64,000 nucleotides of DNA from Bufo bufo. Taxonomy: Eukaryota; Chordata; Amphibia; Anura; Bufonidae. Location: positions 69,719,371 through 69,783,370 of the forward strand of contig NC_053393.1 in the NCBI RefSeq assembly GCF_905171765.1, written 5' to 3'. The notes beneath the pieces are model-generated. The model saw nothing but the letters and a program-made list of their open reading frames with translations, did not search any database and was not told where the DNA came from. This document shows, in pieces, positions 63,867 to 64,000 of the stretch (the first letter of the stretch is position 1; each line of letters starts with the position of its first letter). A program made the translations under genes and the position numbers.

Positions 63867-64000
63867 CCAAGTGCCAATAATACTCTAAAAGTTGGCACAT
63901 TATTGGAATGAAACTAAGCCAACTTAGACTAAACAGTTTTTGGAGCACAGACACATTTTTGGCTCACAGAGGGAATTCTAGTGTAAATCTGTTGCAGGAT
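63867..64000. other. Unassigned sequence to window end
   Basis: No features recognised. Confidence 0.3.

Overview
The window looks like repeat-dominated, non-coding nuclear DNA from a vertebrate, most probably an anuran amphibian. Three things point that way. Fold-back elements with the TTAAAGG terminal motif and TTAA target (the T2 type known from Xenopus) are very dense. Tc1/mariner, hAT-like and PIF/Harbinger-like short elements, a CR1-type LINE, L1/Tx1-type LINE ends and a V-SINE-like element occur together. There is also a Penelope-type hammerhead ribozyme motif. No intact host protein gene could be recognised. Nearly every long open frame is either a transposon remnant or a by-product of tandem repeats whose unit length is a multiple of three. 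No searches were run; family assignments rest on terminal repeats, target-site duplications (TSDs) and protein motifs read by eye.

Layout. 0-5 kb: a Harbinger-like MITE, a deleted Tc1 (DD34E) copy, and a tRNA-derived SINE whose A-box part is repeated eight times. 5.5-17 kb: a DD36E Tc1/mariner element, a truncated large TTAA element, an 800 bp palindrome (11.4-12.2 kb), several MITEs and a second DD36E transposon. 17-28 kb: hAT-like, Harbinger-like and T2-like MITEs plus an inverted pair of hammerhead ribozyme motifs at 25.16-25.27 kb. 28-36.5 kb: a possible terminal exon, T2-like elements, four GATA/GACA blocks, a 2 kb tandem-repeat domain (27 bp and 21 bp units), and then a low-repeat segment with a CRE, an X-box, a CAG tract and an octamer that could be a promoter. 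37-48 kb: a hAT MITE with TSD, a nearly open CR1 reverse-transcriptase fragment, MITEs, a third Tc1 element with an intact but internally deleted transposase frame, a nearly perfect 286 bp palindrome, and an L1-type LINE containing a second LINE with a 16 bp TSD. 49-64 kb: MITEs and two inverted copies of a 3-4 kb TTAA element, one interrupted by a 1.5 kb hAT-like element that carries its own palindrome and minisatellite.

The strongest unusual signals are the back-to-back hammerhead motifs, which put complete catalytic cores on both strands; the palindromes that continue past element borders; and two Tc1 copies that share the same loss of the spacer between the first two catalytic aspartates, which suggests a deleted lineage mobilised in trans. 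The possible promoter near 35.9 kb and the possible last exon near 28.15 kb, both on the minus strand, are the only hints of a host gene and are inference.
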